This document shows, one piece after another, positions 35,101-42,279 of a stretch of 48,945 bases of DNA; position 1 is the first letter of the stretch, and every line of letters begins with the position of its first letter. The stretch lies in contig NZ_CAMJUE010000009.1 of assembly GCF_946408925.1 (NCBI RefSeq), positions 1-48,945 of the forward strand, read 5' to 3'. This DNA is from an uncultured Methanobrevibacter sp. (GTDB taxonomy: Archaea; Methanobacteriota; Methanobacteria; Methanobacteriales; Methanobacteriaceae). A model generated the notes under the pieces. That model made no database searches. It saw nothing but the letters and a program-made list of their open reading frames with translations, and was not told where the DNA came from. The position numbers were made by a program, and so were the translations under genes.

Positions 35101-35825
35101 TTCGTGACACCAGTCTCTTCAATCAGATAGAGTTTGAGGATATCCTGGAGGATTATCTTTTCTGTCCTTTAAAATTCAATCTCGAAAGCAACCTCAAGTT
35201 TAAAAATCCGAAAAACATCAACAAGTTCATCGATTCCAAACTGCGCGTCATTGTAAACCGTCTTCACAATGACAAGTTCATGACAGACTGGGACAGTGAA
35301 AGCATTGAAAATCTGGTTTCGGAAGTGATAAAATCATACTCATTTGCATCAAGCGAAAAGAAACTGAAAAAGCTGTTTGGCAATTTCACCGAATACTGGA
35401 GTGATTACGGAAGAAACTTCGATGTGGTGAAAACCTCCCATGATGTGAGCCTTGAAGTTGGAGGCTATGACATCAACGGAGTTATCGATTTGATCATCAC
35501 AGACGGTGAGGGCGTGAGTCTGGTTCACTTCATACGAACACGTGACGGCATGAAAAACTACCATTCATTTTACATGGAACTTTTAGGCTATTATGCACTT
35601 GCCCTGAAGGAGAGGGAGGATATTGATGTTGAAAACCTGATGCTTTATGTTCTCGACGAGGCAAAACTCTACGAAAAGCAATTTGTCAGGGATGAGTTCA
35701 TAATGGAGTATCTTGAAGGTGTGGTCGGCAAGATTTCAGATGATGACTACTCAAAACATTTCGTAAACTGCGGTGAATGTGAATTCAGCGGACTGATCTG
35801 CCAGCATGACAATCTATTTAACTGA
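32142..35825 (+). CDS. UvrD/PcrA-type helicase with N-terminal extension and Cas4/AddB-like C-terminus
   Basis: The 1227-residue product is a superfamily 1A helicase. A helical N-terminal extension of about 215 residues comes first. The helicase motifs follow: 'LDEYQSDAV', Walker A 'AGPGAGKT' (Lys240), 'TIHSFCRSIL', motif II 'LIDEFQDTD' (Asp466, Glu467), 'GDADQSIYSFRAANP', 'VHKAKGLEYP' (866-875) and 'VVYVANTRAEE' (motif VI, Arg939). The C-terminal part resembles the RecB/AddB/Cas4 nuclease fold with a four-Cys iron-sulfur pattern: Cys1008 in 'YLFCPLKF' and Cys1210, Cys1213, Cys1220 in 'CGECEFSGLIC'. The nuclease core keeps 'GVIDLI' (Asp1116), but the expected '(D/E)xK' strand reads 'SLVHFIRTRDG', so cleavage is probably lost. 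ATP-driven DNA unwinding in repair or defence is inferred. Confidence 0.85.
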   Translation: MITMRDSSVFTFLKSKFGNLYGLCSVMEKLIVLKKYNLAMACAKVILDVFCRQTKKQLVFTIDVFNDPQLTITLDDMKSVHQILFEYIYDDYFLGIEEFLQVDYEFDFSFLSHSPKITNDDIYMIVDNLEVNSITPSLIGLEGDELISIEDLSSEDKENVLNMVEGNLNQFIKKHILTLNLFDSEGNLLTKPLNFEAVRKADRCIVGEIPPEVELDEYQSDAVTYTGKPLVINAGPGAGKTRVIIERVLYLIENGASPESILVITFTNKAADELRERFKKDTKLELNVINQMRISTIHSFCRSILSDFSDIPYNLLKRESERNLFFNKHRQDLGFKGPAFLRNYESGQVLKKYDEFALFEVDSEGLIGYIESKYHPSDEYLKYIDEYYKTHPDTQYPTKKEIKALGFRCDVYKARYLQIARSYTDWIDLMESEHVCDQNYLLVKALELLSDRDNLNRVQYRNVLIDEFQDTDAIQMQIFELLRCIADTFTVVGDADQSIYSFRAANPKFFNDYSRSDEFEKKILVNNYRSTSDIVEFNEKFISKKRSNPKDLKTVNESKMPVYMLENKRDDDEYRGIAYIIKNLKSSGKITKYSDVCILFRSHKDKKDILEEFEKENIPYYLKGIDDLIYQDEVKAVLALLWYMMPFNPSLIAYYGDGGQWINLSSFTDKYYESSKVFHLSAKTQEVLNDIEQRYHYNVVNVKNNFKPLDSNAKSSSIMDVVRDYADDTLDEIFKQAGIIDLSTYSRDELKSIGITDEHDLDFFTGLNELKSSLGDVRLTSLQVYYELLKITGYGDELFSRKDFEAKKAALNLALISEIISDYENIMGKYDLIGLFNYIYRSLKYYSCPINEEEDNSQKVHIMTVHKAKGLEYPVVITASIKDRSFPLKFSAQRKAHVFNNYPVYPTPNRFLKYKISEDEEPFEFDREEERVVYVANTRAEELLILSTVLPRTGSKTPAVLRDYENDLVKIEPADVFAMKKVTSHMIRDTSLFNQIEFEDILEDYLFCPLKFNLESNLKFKNPKNINKFIDSKLRVIVNRLHNDKFMTDWDSESIENLVSEVIKSYSFASSEKKLKKLFGNFTEYWSDYGRNFDVVKTSHDVSLEVGGYDINGVIDLIITDGEGVSLVHFIRTRDGMKNYHSFYMELLGYYALALKEREDIDVENLMLYVLDEAKLYEKQFVRDEFIMEYLEGVVGKISDDDYSKHFVNCGECEFSGLICQHDNLFN

Positions 35826-35846
35826 CCGTTTTTAAAAGTATATGTG

Positions 35847-36743
35847 ATGAGATTTAATGTTCCCGATGAGCTTGAATTTGAAGTTTCAGATAACCGTGTA
35901 AGATTCACAGTTGATGATTTGTCAACCGGCTGGATGGGTGTGGATGATTCATTCATAAGAAGAGTTGAAAAGGATAAGTTAAACCCTGATCGTCTGGTTA
36001 AACATCTCAAAAAGGAAATTGAGATGAAAAATGTTCTTGATGAGGGAATCTCTTTTTTGAAAGCTGAAAAATACCTGAAAGCCATTGAAAAGTTTGATGA
36101 GGTGCTTTTCTATGATCCATGTTATGGCGAGGCATTGCTTCAAAAGTCATTTTCTCTTCGCCGTCAAAGGCATTTTGTTAAGTCACTCAGATATTATAAA
36201 AAGGCGATAAAATCCGATGAAACATTGAGTGATATTGAATATCACAAGGCCCTTTTAAGAAATGCCAATGAGGAGCGGGACAATTTTCCCAAACTGAAAC
36301 TTAACATATATGCAGGGGATGAGTACTTCTCCAGGGGAGATTTTGAAAGTGCCGTTAAAAAGTATGATGTGGCCCTTGCAAACCCTTCAAAATTCAAGGA
36401 TAAGATACTTTCCAAATTGCTGAATAAAAAGGCAACTGCGCTTTTGAGATTAAATGACTATGATGGAGCATTGGAATGCTTTTTGAAATCCCTGGATGTT
36501 GGTGAAAATGACTATGCAGTATTCGGTGAAGGATATTGTCAGTATAAGTTGGGATTAAATGTGGATGATAAGTTTTTAAAGCCTTTGAATATTACCAAAA
36601 AAGAGATGCTGACTCAGGCCATTGTTTTAGGTGATTTGGGATATTCTAAACAGTCTTTGGATATCTGTGAGTATCTATTGGAAAACCATTTCACCCAGGA
36701 TGAATTCTATATGAAACTGATGCACATCATGGGCAATGTCTAG
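35847..36743 (+). CDS. TPR-repeat protein, third gene of the helicase operon
   Basis: The 298-residue product begins with a beta-rich N-terminus ('FNVPDELEFEVSDNRVRF'). Tetratricopeptide repeats follow from about residue 65 ('YLKAIEKFDEVLFYDPCYG', 'HFVKSLRYYKKAIKSDE', 'DFESAVKKYDVALANPS', 'DYDGALECFLKSLDVG'). TPRs form a scaffold for protein contacts. The ATG at 35847 has a GTG just before it as alternative. Only 21 nt separate it from the helicase stop, so co-transcription and a shared complex are likely. Partner and function are not known. Confidence 0.8.
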   Translation: MRFNVPDELEFEVSDNRVRFTVDDLSTGWMGVDDSFIRRVEKDKLNPDRLVKHLKKEIEMKNVLDEGISFLKAEKYLKAIEKFDEVLFYDPCYGEALLQKSFSLRRQRHFVKSLRYYKKAIKSDETLSDIEYHKALLRNANEERDNFPKLKLNIYAGDEYFSRGDFESAVKKYDVALANPSKFKDKILSKLLNKKATALLRLNDYDGALECFLKSLDVGENDYAVFGEGYCQYKLGLNVDDKFLKPLNITKKEMLTQAIVLGDLGYSKQSLDICEYLLENHFTQDEFYMKLMHIMGNV

Positions 36744-36834
36744 ATGATTTTTTCAATGTGCTTTAAGTATTTTAATTATAGCTATTGTAATTTTAGTAAA
36801 AAATCTATTGTATACACTTTTAATTAAGTGTCTT

Positions 36835-37287
36835 TTATTGGAAATGCCTCTTGAATTTTTCAAGCATGTTCGCATCAGCCTTTAGTTTCACCAATATTTT
36901 GAACTCATCACCTTCAAATTCAATTTCAATTTTTCTGATAATATCTTCAAAGCCCATGAACCTTGATGAAAAATCAGCAAATTCCTCTTTCTTGATTGCA
37001 TATTCATATTCAAAGGATTTTATCTCAGTTTTTTCTTTATCTCTGTCTTCTTTAAGATGCTCGCTGAGGAAGTTGTTGCAGGTGAATATGTCTGATAGAT
37101 AGTAATTGTTGCTCAGCGGATCCTTTTCAACCAGGCCATTTTTGATTAAGGAGTCAAGCAATTTGTTCGCATCATTGAATCTTGTGAACAGTTCTTCAGC
37201 GCTGAATTCACATCCGAAACCATAGATATTAATCAGCCGATTTAAATTTTTTGCAGTCTCTTCAATGTTATGTAATTTGAAACGCAT
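36835..37287 (-). CDS. Hypothetical protein with N-terminal winged-helix-like segment
   Basis: The 150-residue product starts 'MRFKLHNIEETAKNLNRL' and contains a stretch like a small winged helix ('FNDANKLLDSLIKNGLVEK' then 'NNYYLSD'). A highly charged helical middle and a C-terminal 'KLKADANMLEKFKRHF' follow. It may bind DNA, but the match is weak. It is convergent with the TPR gene and divergent from the winged-helix gene at 37512. Confidence 0.6.
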   Translation of the reverse strand: MRFKLHNIEETAKNLNRLINIYGFGCEFSAEELFTRFNDANKLLDSLIKNGLVEKDPLSNNYYLSDIFTCNNFLSEHLKEDRDKEKTEIKSFEYEYAIKKEEFADFSSRFMGFEDIIRKIEIEFEGDEFKILVKLKADANMLEKFKRHFQ

Positions 37288-37322
37288 GACATATTACATA
37301 TCCTATTAGTTTAAATATGATT

Positions 37323-37335
37323 AAATTATATATTA
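37323..37335 (+). promoter_or_regulatory. TATA-like box of the winged-helix/MazG pair
   Basis: aattatatattaa lies about 180 bp before the ATG at 37512. A start of transcription near 37360 would place the large hairpin at 37410-37466 in the leader. Confidence 0.3.
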
Positions 37336-37409
37336 AATTGGAAAAGCATTTTTATGTTTTTCTCAAATTTTTTTAGAATTTGCAAAAAACACGTTAAAAA
37401 CTATGTTAT

Positions 37410-37490
37410 CAGTATTAAATGGATTATTGCCTGGTTTTACATGATGGCTGGGCAATATTAATACTGTTTTGTAACTTTTTTTTATTATTA
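37410..37490 (+). promoter_or_regulatory. Long bulged inverted repeat followed by a T-run in the leader
   Basis: CAGTATTAA 37410-37418 pairs with TTAATACTG 37458-37466, and TATTGCC 37425-37431 pairs with GGCAATA 37451-37457. The right arm is continuous and the left arm has a 6-nt bulge, 16 bp in all. T-runs follow (37467-37488). It could be a leader terminator controlling the downstream gene, or a protein-binding palindrome. Confidence 0.45.
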
Positions 37491-37511
37491 ATAATATTTA
37501 AGGTGAATATG

Positions 37512-37781
37512 ATGGATGATGAAACACTGAAAGTATTTGCTTATGTAAACATATCTTCCTACAGGGTAAGGTCTGTAAAAGCCCTTAAAGGAGAGATTAA
37601 AACACCAACTCAAATTGCAAAAGATGCAAATATCAAATTGAATCATATTTCTAAAATCTTGCATCAGTTAAAAGACTGCGGTGTTGCCGTTTGTCTAAAT
37701 GAGGAGGCTCATCGTGGACGATTGTACCGTCTGACCTCTCTTGGTGAAGAGATTGTTGACCATTTGGATAAGTTTGAGTAA
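37512..37781 (+). CDS. Small winged-helix transcriptional regulator
   Basis: From ATG 37512 the 89-residue product is one winged helix: 'VRSVKALKGEIKTPTQIAKD', recognition helix 'LNHISKILHQLKDCGVAVCL', wing 'RGRLYRLTSLGEEIVDHL'. AGGTG at 37501-37505 has a 6-nt spacer to this ATG; ATG 37509 is the alternative. A longer in-frame start at 37419 lies inside the hairpin and has no ribosome binding site. The fold is of the ArsR/MarR-like class common in archaea. It is followed by a MazG-like gene after 34 nt, probably in one transcript. Confidence 0.7.
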   Translation: MDDETLKVFAYVNISSYRVRSVKALKGEIKTPTQIAKDANIKLNHISKILHQLKDCGVAVCLNEEAHRGRLYRLTSLGEEIVDHLDKFE

Positions 37782-37815
37782 TGTTGAAATTATCAAAAAA
37801 GACTCAGGTGATATT

Positions 37816-38097
37816 GTGGACGGGCTGATTAGAGATTTGAAGAAATTCCAGAAGCAAAGGGATTGGGAAAAGTTTCACACTCCTGAAAATCTTGCAAAAT
37901 CAATTAGCATTGAAGCGGCTGAGCTTTTGGAACATTTTCAATGGCAAAAGGAATATGACAGTTCAGAGGTGGCCGATGAACTTGCCGATGTGTTGATATA
38001 CTGCATCTATATGGCAGATGCAATGGATTTTGACATCAGAGAGATAATATATGATAAAATGAGGAAAAATGCTGTCAAATATCCCGTTAAACCATAA
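37816..38097 (+). CDS. MazG-like nucleotide pyrophosphohydrolase
   Basis: The 93-residue product from GTG 37816 is chosen because AGGTG (37806-37810) has a 5-nt spacer; upstream in-frame TTG codons lack such a site. It shows the all-alpha pyrophosphatase pattern 'FHTPENLAKSISIEAAELLE' and 'VADELADVLIYCIYMADAM', with the ExxE and ExxD acidic pairs that bind magnesium. Such enzymes cleave nucleoside triphosphates to monophosphates and clear damaged or excess nucleotides. Length is normal for the short MazG-like family. Confidence 0.8.
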   Translation: MDGLIRDLKKFQKQRDWEKFHTPENLAKSISIEAAELLEHFQWQKEYDSSEVADELADVLIYCIYMADAMDFDIREIIYDKMRKNAVKYPVKP

Positions 38098-38212
38098 CAT
38101 TTTTTATATTTTTTAAATAATGTTCATTAATATCCTATTGTATAAAATATATTACTATAATATTTATATGTTGATTTATCCTATAATATATTGAAAATAT
38201 TGTAGGTTGATT

Positions 38213-39646
38213 ATGAGATATATTAATAAGTCCGATTTGTTAATAATCGCAAGAAATTTGGCAATCCTTATGATTGGAATAGGATTTATGTGTCTAGTTC
38301 CGATAATCATAGATTTGGTATATCTTGAAGTTAACGCAATAAGTTATCTGGTTCCCTCATTATTCTCCATATTGTTGGGTTTATTGATTTATCAGTCTCT
38401 GGATAAATATACAATTAATAAGCTGCGTTTAAAGCATGCAATGCTGGTGTCTTCACTTGCCTGGCTATGGGCGGGCCTTATTTGTGGAGTGATTCTTTTT
38501 TTTGTAACGGACATAAGCATTATAGATGCCATTTTTGAAAGCATCTCTGCCCTGACAGGCAGCGGGATAACAATTTATGCTGATGTGGAATCATTGCCTT
38601 ACAGCATATTATTTTTCAGGGGTTTTCAACAATGGATTGGCGGTTTGGGTGTAGTTGTCATGATTATATCAGTTTTGGCAAAGCCCGGTACCGTATCAAG
38701 TAAACTGTATATTTCCGAGGCCCGTGAGGACCGTCTTAAACCGTCAACCAAAGCCACAATCAAACAGACAATACTGATCTATTTAATCTATACCGTTTTT
38801 GGAATTTTTTTATATGTCCTTGCCGGAATGCCTGTTTTTGATTCCATCGCAAATACGTTCAGCATCATCTCAACCGGGGGAATGAGTGTAAAAAATGCGA
38901 ATATGGGATTTTACAATGATGATTTAATTTACTTCATATCAATTATTCTAATGATACTGGGTGCAACAAGCTTTTTGGTTCATTTTAAGTTTATCAAAAC
39001 ACGTGGAAGGTCATTAATTCATGATTCTCAATTTAAGACAATGATCTGTCTGATAGCTATTTCAGTATTGCTGATATATTTCACATCATCCGTTGTTCCT
39101 ATGGATAACCTGTTTGTTGTAGTTTCGGCCATTACCACCACCGGAGCAAGTATCCAAAGTCCGATTGTAATGGGCGGGTGGCCTCCTTTTGTAATATTTA
39201 TCATAATGATGCTCATGATTGTCGGAGGTTCCACAGGTTCTACTGTAGGTGCTATTAAACTGATGAGGGTAATTCTGTTTTTTAAAGGAATCTACCGCAA
39301 TTCCCGAAAGATATGGTCTCCTGAGGGGACTGTGCTTCCGTTAAAAAATGACGGCAAAAAACTCTCTGAAAAAGTTGTGGAACAAAGCGGAAACTATATT
39401 GCCCTTTATTTCATGCTGATACTGGTTACATGGTCACTATTGTGCCTGTATGGTCATGACCCTTTAGATTCATTGTTTTTCACAATATCCATGCAGGGAA
39501 ATGTTGGTTTGGAAATTGGTCAGATGTCCTCGGTCTTGGAGCCTTCCCTAAAAGTTTTGGGTATCTTTAACATGCTGACCGGAAGGCTGGAGATATATCC
39601 GATTCTAATAACATTAAGGGCACTGTTTGAAGTCTTTAAAAGTTGA
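38213..39646 (+). CDS. TrkH-type potassium transporter membrane subunit
   Basis: The 477-residue product is an integral membrane protein with four selectivity-filter loops typical of TrkH/KtrB: 'ISALTGSGITIY', 'SIISTGGMSV', 'TTTGASIQSP' and 'GNVGLEIGQM'. The conserved 'FQQWIGGLGVVVM' follows the first loop, and 'VGGSTGSTVGAIKL' lies between the third and fourth. It moves potassium into the cell, normally gated by a TrkA NAD-binding subunit, which is not encoded next to it here. ATG 38213 has AGGT with a 5-nt spacer; the TTG two codons earlier is less likely. Length is normal. Confidence 0.85.
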   Translation: MRYINKSDLLIIARNLAILMIGIGFMCLVPIIIDLVYLEVNAISYLVPSLFSILLGLLIYQSLDKYTINKLRLKHAMLVSSLAWLWAGLICGVILFFVTDISIIDAIFESISALTGSGITIYADVESLPYSILFFRGFQQWIGGLGVVVMIISVLAKPGTVSSKLYISEAREDRLKPSTKATIKQTILIYLIYTVFGIFLYVLAGMPVFDSIANTFSIISTGGMSVKNANMGFYNDDLIYFISIILMILGATSFLVHFKFIKTRGRSLIHDSQFKTMICLIAISVLLIYFTSSVVPMDNLFVVVSAITTTGASIQSPIVMGGWPPFVIFIIMMLMIVGGSTGSTVGAIKLMRVILFFKGIYRNSRKIWSPEGTVLPLKNDGKKLSEKVVEQSGNYIALYFMLILVTWSLLCLYGHDPLDSLFFTISMQGNVGLEIGQMSSVLEPSLKVLGIFNMLTGRLEIYPILITLRALFEVFKS

Positions 39647-39718
39647 TTTTTGCATTTATTTTCACTTTGAAAATTTGGTCCGAAATTCCTGAGTTTAAAC
39701 ACAATATAACAACAAAGT

Positions 39719-39766
39719 TTATTAACAAGTTATTAACAAATAATAGTTTATGGTGATCATCACCAT
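39719..39766. promoter_or_regulatory. Palindrome and 11-bp direct repeats upstream of the TPR/nuclease operon
   Basis: ATGGTGAT-C-ATCACCAT at 39750-39766 is a perfect 17-bp palindrome. Two copies of TTATTAACAA at 39719-39728 and 39730-39739 are 11 bp apart, one turn of the helix. A TATA-like attataaaaa follows at 39765-39774. The arrangement fits a regulated promoter for the operon starting at 39797. Confidence 0.5.
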
Positions 39767-39796
39767 TATAAAAAAATCCAATTTCGAGGTGAAAAA

Positions 39797-40708
39797 ATGC
39801 TTGAAGAATTACTTGACTTATGCGAATACCAATACGTCATGGGAGATTATAAAAATCTCATCGAGACATGTGATGAAGTATTGAAAATCAAAAAAGACGA
39901 ACCTGTAAGCCTGAATTATAAAGCAATATCTCTGTACTATCTTCAAAGATATGATGAATCTCTTGAATTGTTGGATTACTGTTTAAACCTGCATCCAACC
40001 AATCACTACACACTAAACAACAAGGCATTGGTATATATTGCTTTAAAGGATTATGAAAATGCATTGAAATGTGCTGAAGAAGGCCTTAAAAGCAGAAATC
40101 TGGACTGGCTTCAAATAAACAAGATCGAATCACTGATTTATCTTGGAAGAGTTGACGAAGCATACGAATACTACCAAAGCGTAAACATTCCCAATTATAC
40201 CTTTGAGGAGGCACTGGACAACTGTGGAGTAGCCGACAATCCGTTAAAAATCCAATATGAAAAGTTAAATGAACTTTTCAACGATAAAAAATACGAAAAA
40301 GTAGTTGAGCTATGCGATAGTGCAAAAACAGATGAAAAAATCCTTAATTATAAAATAGTGGCACTTATCTATCTGGAAAGGTTTGATGAGGCATTGGAAT
40401 CTGTTGAAAGGGCAATCGAATCATATCCATATAATCCTGATTTTCATTTTATAAAAGCAAGGATATATGTCATCACCAAAAATCTGGATGGTGCAATCAA
40501 AAGCTATGAAGAGGCATTTGGGATTGATGGGCTGAGTAACAACCGTCTTGAGATAAACAGATACAATAACTGTCTGGACATCAAATCAAAACAGATGATT
40601 GATTCCGGGGATTATGACGGAGCCATAACAAACCTTGAAAAAATCATAAAAACCAAACAGGGAAAGTTCGAATCAATTATGGGGGGGGTGATTGAATGGC
40701 AATTGTGA
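39797..40708 (+). CDS. TPR-repeat protein, first gene of the DUF2779 nuclease operon
   Basis: The 303-residue product is built of tetratricopeptide repeats ('DYKNLIETCDEVLKIKKDE', 'RYDESLELLDYCLNLHP', 'DYENALKCAEEGLKSR', 'RFDEALESVERAIESYP', 'NLDGAIKSYEEAFGID'), giving a scaffold for protein contacts. GAGGTG lies 5 nt before the ATG. A G8 run at 40681-40688 lies in the last codons: with seven G the protein would end at once ('SIMGG'), with eight it continues through 'VIEWQL'. The next gene overlaps its end by 13 nt. Confidence 0.8.
   Translation: MLEELLDLCEYQYVMGDYKNLIETCDEVLKIKKDEPVSLNYKAISLYYLQRYDESLELLDYCLNLHPTNHYTLNNKALVYIALKDYENALKCAEEGLKSRNLDWLQINKIESLIYLGRVDEAYEYYQSVNIPNYTFEEALDNCGVADNPLKIQYEKLNELFNDKKYEKVVELCDSAKTDEKILNYKIVALIYLERFDEALESVERAIESYPYNPDFHFIKARIYVITKNLDGAIKSYEEAFGIDGLSNNRLEINRYNNCLDIKSKQMIDSGDYDGAITNLEKIIKTKQGKFESIMGGVIEWQL
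40681..40688 (+). repeat. G8 homopolymer at a gene junction
   Basis: Eight consecutive G in a very AT-rich genome, placed in the last codons of the TPR gene and in the ribosome binding site of the next gene (ATG 40696). Loss of one G moves the stop to TGA 40689-40691 in present numbering. Confidence 0.8.
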
Positions 40709-41388
40709 ATGAGTGTATATGTGCCGATTGCGATTTGGAACTTGTTGATGACGAAAGGCTGTTTTATTATGACTCCGATTCGGAGCAAACAATAGATTAT
40801 CTCCTGTTGATGTCAACAGTTGGATGGGGAGACACTTCCAGGATAAGGGGAAAGGTAACTGAAACATACTGCAGCAGGTGTGATAAACACATAAGAATCT
40901 ATTCAATCCGTGAAATCATTGGGGAAGTTGAAAATCCCTGCAGCATAATAGAAAAGGGAATAGCCAGGCGCATCAGCAATCATCTTGAAAGATTAAATGA
41001 ACTGAATGAAATCAAAAAAAGAGAAAAATACGAGTTGATTCAAAAGGAAAATCATTATGGGGTGATATTTCCTGATTTTGAAAATTTACACTTTTCATAT
41101 TCTTATTTCCCTCAGATGACAAAAGAAGATGTTATTGAAGATGCATTAAAAAGCTTTCATGAGGAAATTGATGGGGAACTGGAATCATTAACCGAAAAAT
41201 ATAAACGGGCAGAAAAAGCATTATCTCTGATAATTGATGAAAGGGACAGGCCATATGACGATGATGATGCCTTAGAAAAGATCAGTTGTCCCGAATGCGG
41301 ATCAAAAATCAGTAAAAACATTAATTATACTGAATGTCCGAGATGTGGCGGAAATAATCTGATGTATAGTACAATATGCTATGACTAG
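40696..41388 (+). CDS. Zinc-ribbon protein with a HicB-like middle segment
   Basis: The 230-residue product has an N-terminal Cys set ('CICADCDLE' and 'YCSRCDKHIR') and a C-terminal zinc ribbon ('ISCPECGSK' and 'TECPRCGGNN'). The middle ('YGVIFPDFENLHFSYSYF' then 'KEDVIEDALKSFHEEI') resembles the HicB/UPF0150 fold, in which a strand ending '.FPD' is followed by a helix with 'EA...A...L'. That resemblance is weak. The strong G-rich ribosome binding site overlaps the previous gene. Role unknown; in the operon it may link the TPR protein and the nuclease. Confidence 0.7.
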   Translation: MAIVNECICADCDLELVDDERLFYYDSDSEQTIDYLLLMSTVGWGDTSRIRGKVTETYCSRCDKHIRIYSIREIIGEVENPCSIIEKGIARRISNHLERLNELNEIKKREKYELIQKENHYGVIFPDFENLHFSYSYFPQMTKEDVIEDALKSFHEEIDGELESLTEKYKRAEKALSLIIDERDRPYDDDDALEKISCPECGSKISKNINYTECPRCGGNNLMYSTICYD

Positions 41389-41395
41389 GTGAATT

Positions 41396-42055
41396 ATGGA
41401 CAAATTAAAGATGTTTTCGGGAAATGCATGCTTTCTTGTAAAAAATACCTCAGATACAATGTCTCGAAAGGATTTTGAAAAATACCTCTCCGATGAGGGA
41501 TTTGAAAAGTTCAAAAAATACTCATGGTGTGACAGAGGATCATTCTACATCAATGTTAACAGTCTCAGATATTCTGCAGGGGTTTGCAAAGCGGCGCCCC
41601 TTACAGGCACTATAGTCGGCGAAAGCATAAAAAACCCCCTCAGCATCGATGAGTTCAGGATCATATGGAACATATTGAAAGGACACATTCAGGAATTCAC
41701 ACCCTCAAATGAGATTAGAAAAGGCTGTTCAACAATATTTGTGGCTGATGAAATACTTGACGGATATCACAATGAATTCATTGATTATCTTGAAGAGGAA
41801 GACTTCAAGGCACTTGCCGATGACAGTTACGGTGGAAGGGGATTTGTGGCCGTGAATGTTAAAAGTAGGGTCTATTCAAAAGGTAATATGGCAAACATGA
41901 TTATGTCAGGTCATCTTGGAAGCAATTCAAATTGCGCCCTGACTGCTGATGAGTTCAAAACAGTTTGGAGGATACTTAAAAAACACTGGATGGATAAATC
42001 CCCTCAAAAGGCCTTAAAACATCAAACTCCATCTGATGAATTAATGAACGGTTAG
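41396..42055 (+). CDS. Hypothetical protein with internal duplication
   Basis: The 219-residue product is not recognised. Two halves of about 90 residues resemble each other: 'CFLVKNTSD..FEKYLSDEGFEKF' with 'RGSFYINVNSLRYSAG' and 'LSIDEFRIIWNILKGH' in the first, and 'STIFVADEI..FIDYLEEEDFKAL' with 'RGFVAVNVKSRVYSKG' and 'LTADEFKTVWRILKKH' in the second. AGGTG precedes the ATG by 5 nt. A one-base change near its end would join it to the following 66-codon fragment, so the annotated C-terminus may be an artefact. Confidence 0.65.
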   Translation: MDKLKMFSGNACFLVKNTSDTMSRKDFEKYLSDEGFEKFKKYSWCDRGSFYINVNSLRYSAGVCKAAPLTGTIVGESIKNPLSIDEFRIIWNILKGHIQEFTPSNEIRKGCSTIFVADEILDGYHNEFIDYLEEEDFKALADDSYGGRGFVAVNVKSRVYSKGNMANMIMSGHLGSNSNCALTADEFKTVWRILKKHWMDKSPQKALKHQTPSDELMNG

Positions 42056-42258
42056 CAAAATGCAGTAAGTTTGGTGATTACTCGGGCATTGGAGAATACA
42101 TTGAGGATGTTAAATTCTGTCTTGTTCATCTTTCCCGTTTCAGCAGGGAAGATGCCAAAAATTTCGCTGAAAATAAAAAGGATGAGATTATAAATTATTA
42201 TAACAGTAAAATTTCTGCAGAGGATTTGGCATTTGATTATTACAGTATCTGTGGCTGA
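42040..42258 (+). pseudogene. Coding fragment without a start, probable C-terminal extension of the preceding gene
   Basis: An open frame of 72 codons without ATG, GTG or TTG in its first two thirds reads like real protein ('GDYSGIGEYIEDVKFCLV', 'FSREDAKNFAENKKDEI', 'ISAEDLAFDYYSICG'). It is in the -1 frame relative to the duplicated protein and begins just where that protein ends. One extra base near 42047-42050 (aacgg to aaccgg) would fuse them into about 285 residues. Family not recognised. Confidence 0.5.
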
Positions 42259-42279
42259 CTTAAAACTGGAGGTGATATC

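Noticed and set aside
32142-35825. RecB or AddA with an active nuclease
   Set aside because: The expected acidic residue and Lys after 'GVIDLI' are replaced (VHFIRTR), so an active nuclease cannot be supported from the sequence.
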